A DNA stretch of 40,388 bases from CAYOEJ01 sp964403015 (GTDB lineage: Bacteria; Actinomycetota; Actinomycetes; Actinomycetales; Actinomycetaceae), in contig CAYOEJ010000014.1 in assembly GCA_964403015.1 (NCBI GenBank), positions 1 to 40,388 of the forward strand, written 5' to 3'. A model generated the notes under the pieces. It ran no database searches, was not told where the DNA came from, and saw nothing but the letters and a program-made list of their open reading frames with translations. This document shows, piece after piece, positions 39,717-40,388 of this stretch. Numbering within the stretch: position 1 is the first letter of the stretch; each line of letters starts with the position of its first letter. The position numbers were made by a program, and so were the translations under genes.

Positions 39717-40130
39717 GTGTCCGGTTCAACCACCGGTGAGTACGGTTTCAAGAAGGGCGACGTCATCCAAGAATTTGGTTACGACGACGACGTGGATTTT
39801 GACGTACGCGACACCATCGAATCAGCCACCGGCGAAGAACTTGAGGACGAAGATTACCGCGGTGCTGCCGACGGCGTTCTTGCGTGGTGGCGTTCTGACG
39901 ACGGCGACGTTGACGACCTAGCTGACTATTTGGTCGATTGTGTCGCTGGACTTGATAGCGGTGCCGGAGTCATCTGGCTCGCCGTGCCCGGGCAACGAGC
40001 CAACCACCACGTGCCGACGAACGAAGTTAACGAGGCCGCACAAACTGCTGGTCTTTCCGTGACCACCTCTCACGCGATCGGGTCCGGCTGGACTGCCTAT
40101 CGCATTACGAGTCGCGCACGTAACCGCTAG
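39717..40130 (+). CDS. DUF3052 family protein
   Basis: A 137-aa protein matching DUF3052: FKKGDVIQEFGYDDDVDFDVRDTIESATGEELEDEDYRGAADGVLAWWRSDDGDVDDLADYLVDCVAGLDSGAGVIWLAVPG, then NHHVPTNEVNEAAQTAGLSVTTSHAIGSGWTAYRI. The function is unknown; it is small, acidic and cytoplasmic. GTG 39717 is chosen with GAAAGGA 9 nt upstream; the earlier codon at 39657 lies in the promoter region. In many actinobacteria DUF3052 is a neighbour of aceE, as here, which hints at a shared regulation but proves no link. The 181 bp after it hold no gene until tRNA-Val. Confidence 0.9.
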   Translation: MSGSTTGEYGFKKGDVIQEFGYDDDVDFDVRDTIESATGEELEDEDYRGAADGVLAWWRSDDGDVDDLADYLVDCVAGLDSGAGVIWLAVPGQRANHHVPTNEVNEAAQTAGLSVTTSHAIGSGWTAYRITSRARNR

Positions 40131-40275
40131 TTTGTCAACTCACGGCTTCGCCGACCCCGTCTTATCTAGTAACCAGCGACGTTTGCAATCTCTCTAAAGC
40201 CCGATTTCTACGGCGATCGGTCTGAGCCGTCCTAGCGATTGCGTGAACCAGTGCGAGGCGTCACGTCGTTCCAGT

Positions 40276-40304
40276 TTTCAAATGCCACCATCGTGACATA
40301 AACT
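40276..40304 (+). promoter_or_regulatory. Probable promoter of tRNA-Val
   Basis: TTTCAA (40276-40281) and TAAACT (40299-40304), 17-nt spacer. Only 7 nt separate the -10 from the mature 5' end, so transcription may begin at or one base before it. Confidence 0.45.
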
Positions 40305-40311
40305 GTTCGAC

Positions 40312-40387
40312 GGACCCTTAGCTCAGTTGGTAGAGCACCTGGTTTACACCCAGGTTGTCATCGGTTCGAGTCCGGTAGGGTCCACCA
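40312..40387 (+). tRNA. tRNA-Val (anticodon TAC)
   Basis: Acceptor GGACCCT/AGGGTCC, D-stem GCTC/GAGC, anticodon stem CCTGG/CCAGG with loop TTTACAC, T-arm with GGTTCGAGTCC, discriminator A at 40384 and an encoded CCA (40385-40387). Lies at the right edge of the window. Confidence 0.96.
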
Positions 40388-40388
40388 G

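Overview
The window is bacterial chromosome from a mid-GC actinobacterium, most likely an Actinomycetaceae member (Arcanobacterium/Trueperella-like; the genus is inference). Supporting signs are the ftsZ-pgeF-sepF-yggT-divIVA division cluster followed by lspA-rluD-dnaE, the dgt-dnaG pair, a homodimeric-type pyruvate dehydrogenase E1 (AceE) divergent from a DUF3052 gene, a DUF3145 gene, and many genes whose start codon sits 6-7 nt after a TANNNT-like -10 box (leaderless transcription). Genes are densely packed, with many 1-8 bp overlaps. No insertion sequence, phage, CRISPR array or rRNA was seen. Two 100-base N runs (11483-11582, 25724-25823) are assembly gaps and interrupt znuA and a lipoprotein/PKD-protein locus.

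Layout. 1-2810: end of ftsZ with terminator, pgeF, sepF, yggT, divIVA with terminator; yggS, usually between pgeF and sepF, is absent. 2834-8412: lspA, rluD, a GNAT acetyltransferase, dnaE. 8420-12001 (minus): znuA-znuC-znuB-zur-dedA-S4 protein, apparently one zinc-uptake operon behind a promoter covered by two Zur-type boxes. 12206-16025: glyS, yibE/F-like gene, dus. 16026-17099 (minus): a degenerate GH13-like protein. 17138-20428: dgt, dnaG. 20431-22478 (minus): tatB, tatA, tatC, DUF6457 gene. 22611-24097: a TorD-type chaperone and an iron-sulfur protein, divergent from the Tat genes. 24143-27534: tRNA-Met, a sirtuin, a DUF6318-type lipoprotein, a PKD-like protein, two small uncharacterised genes, tRNA-Asn. 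27628-29929: a 54-aa Cys/His-rich protein, def, a TIGR01777-type epimerase, a DUF3145 gene. 30165-32828: an ACP-like protein lacking the phosphopantetheine serine, an unknown gene, a YciO/Sua5 protein, a HAD phosphatase. 32881-36473 (minus): a heterodimeric ABC exporter. 36693-39446 (minus): aceE. 39717-40384: DUF3052 gene and tRNA-Val.

Most of this is core machinery for division, replication, translation, Tat export, zinc homeostasis and central metabolism. The points that stand out are: (1) the TorD chaperone plus an unusual ferredoxin-type protein beside the Tat operon with no molybdoenzyme in view; (2) a GH13-fold protein without recognisable catalytic residues; (3) an ACP homologue with Thr for Ser, near DUF3145, possibly a relic of a fatty-acid synthesis locus; (4) tandem Zur boxes over a leaderless znuA promoter; (5) a small Cys/His-rich protein under a CsoR-like palindrome. 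No clearly new multi-gene system is evident; items 1-3 are the best leads.
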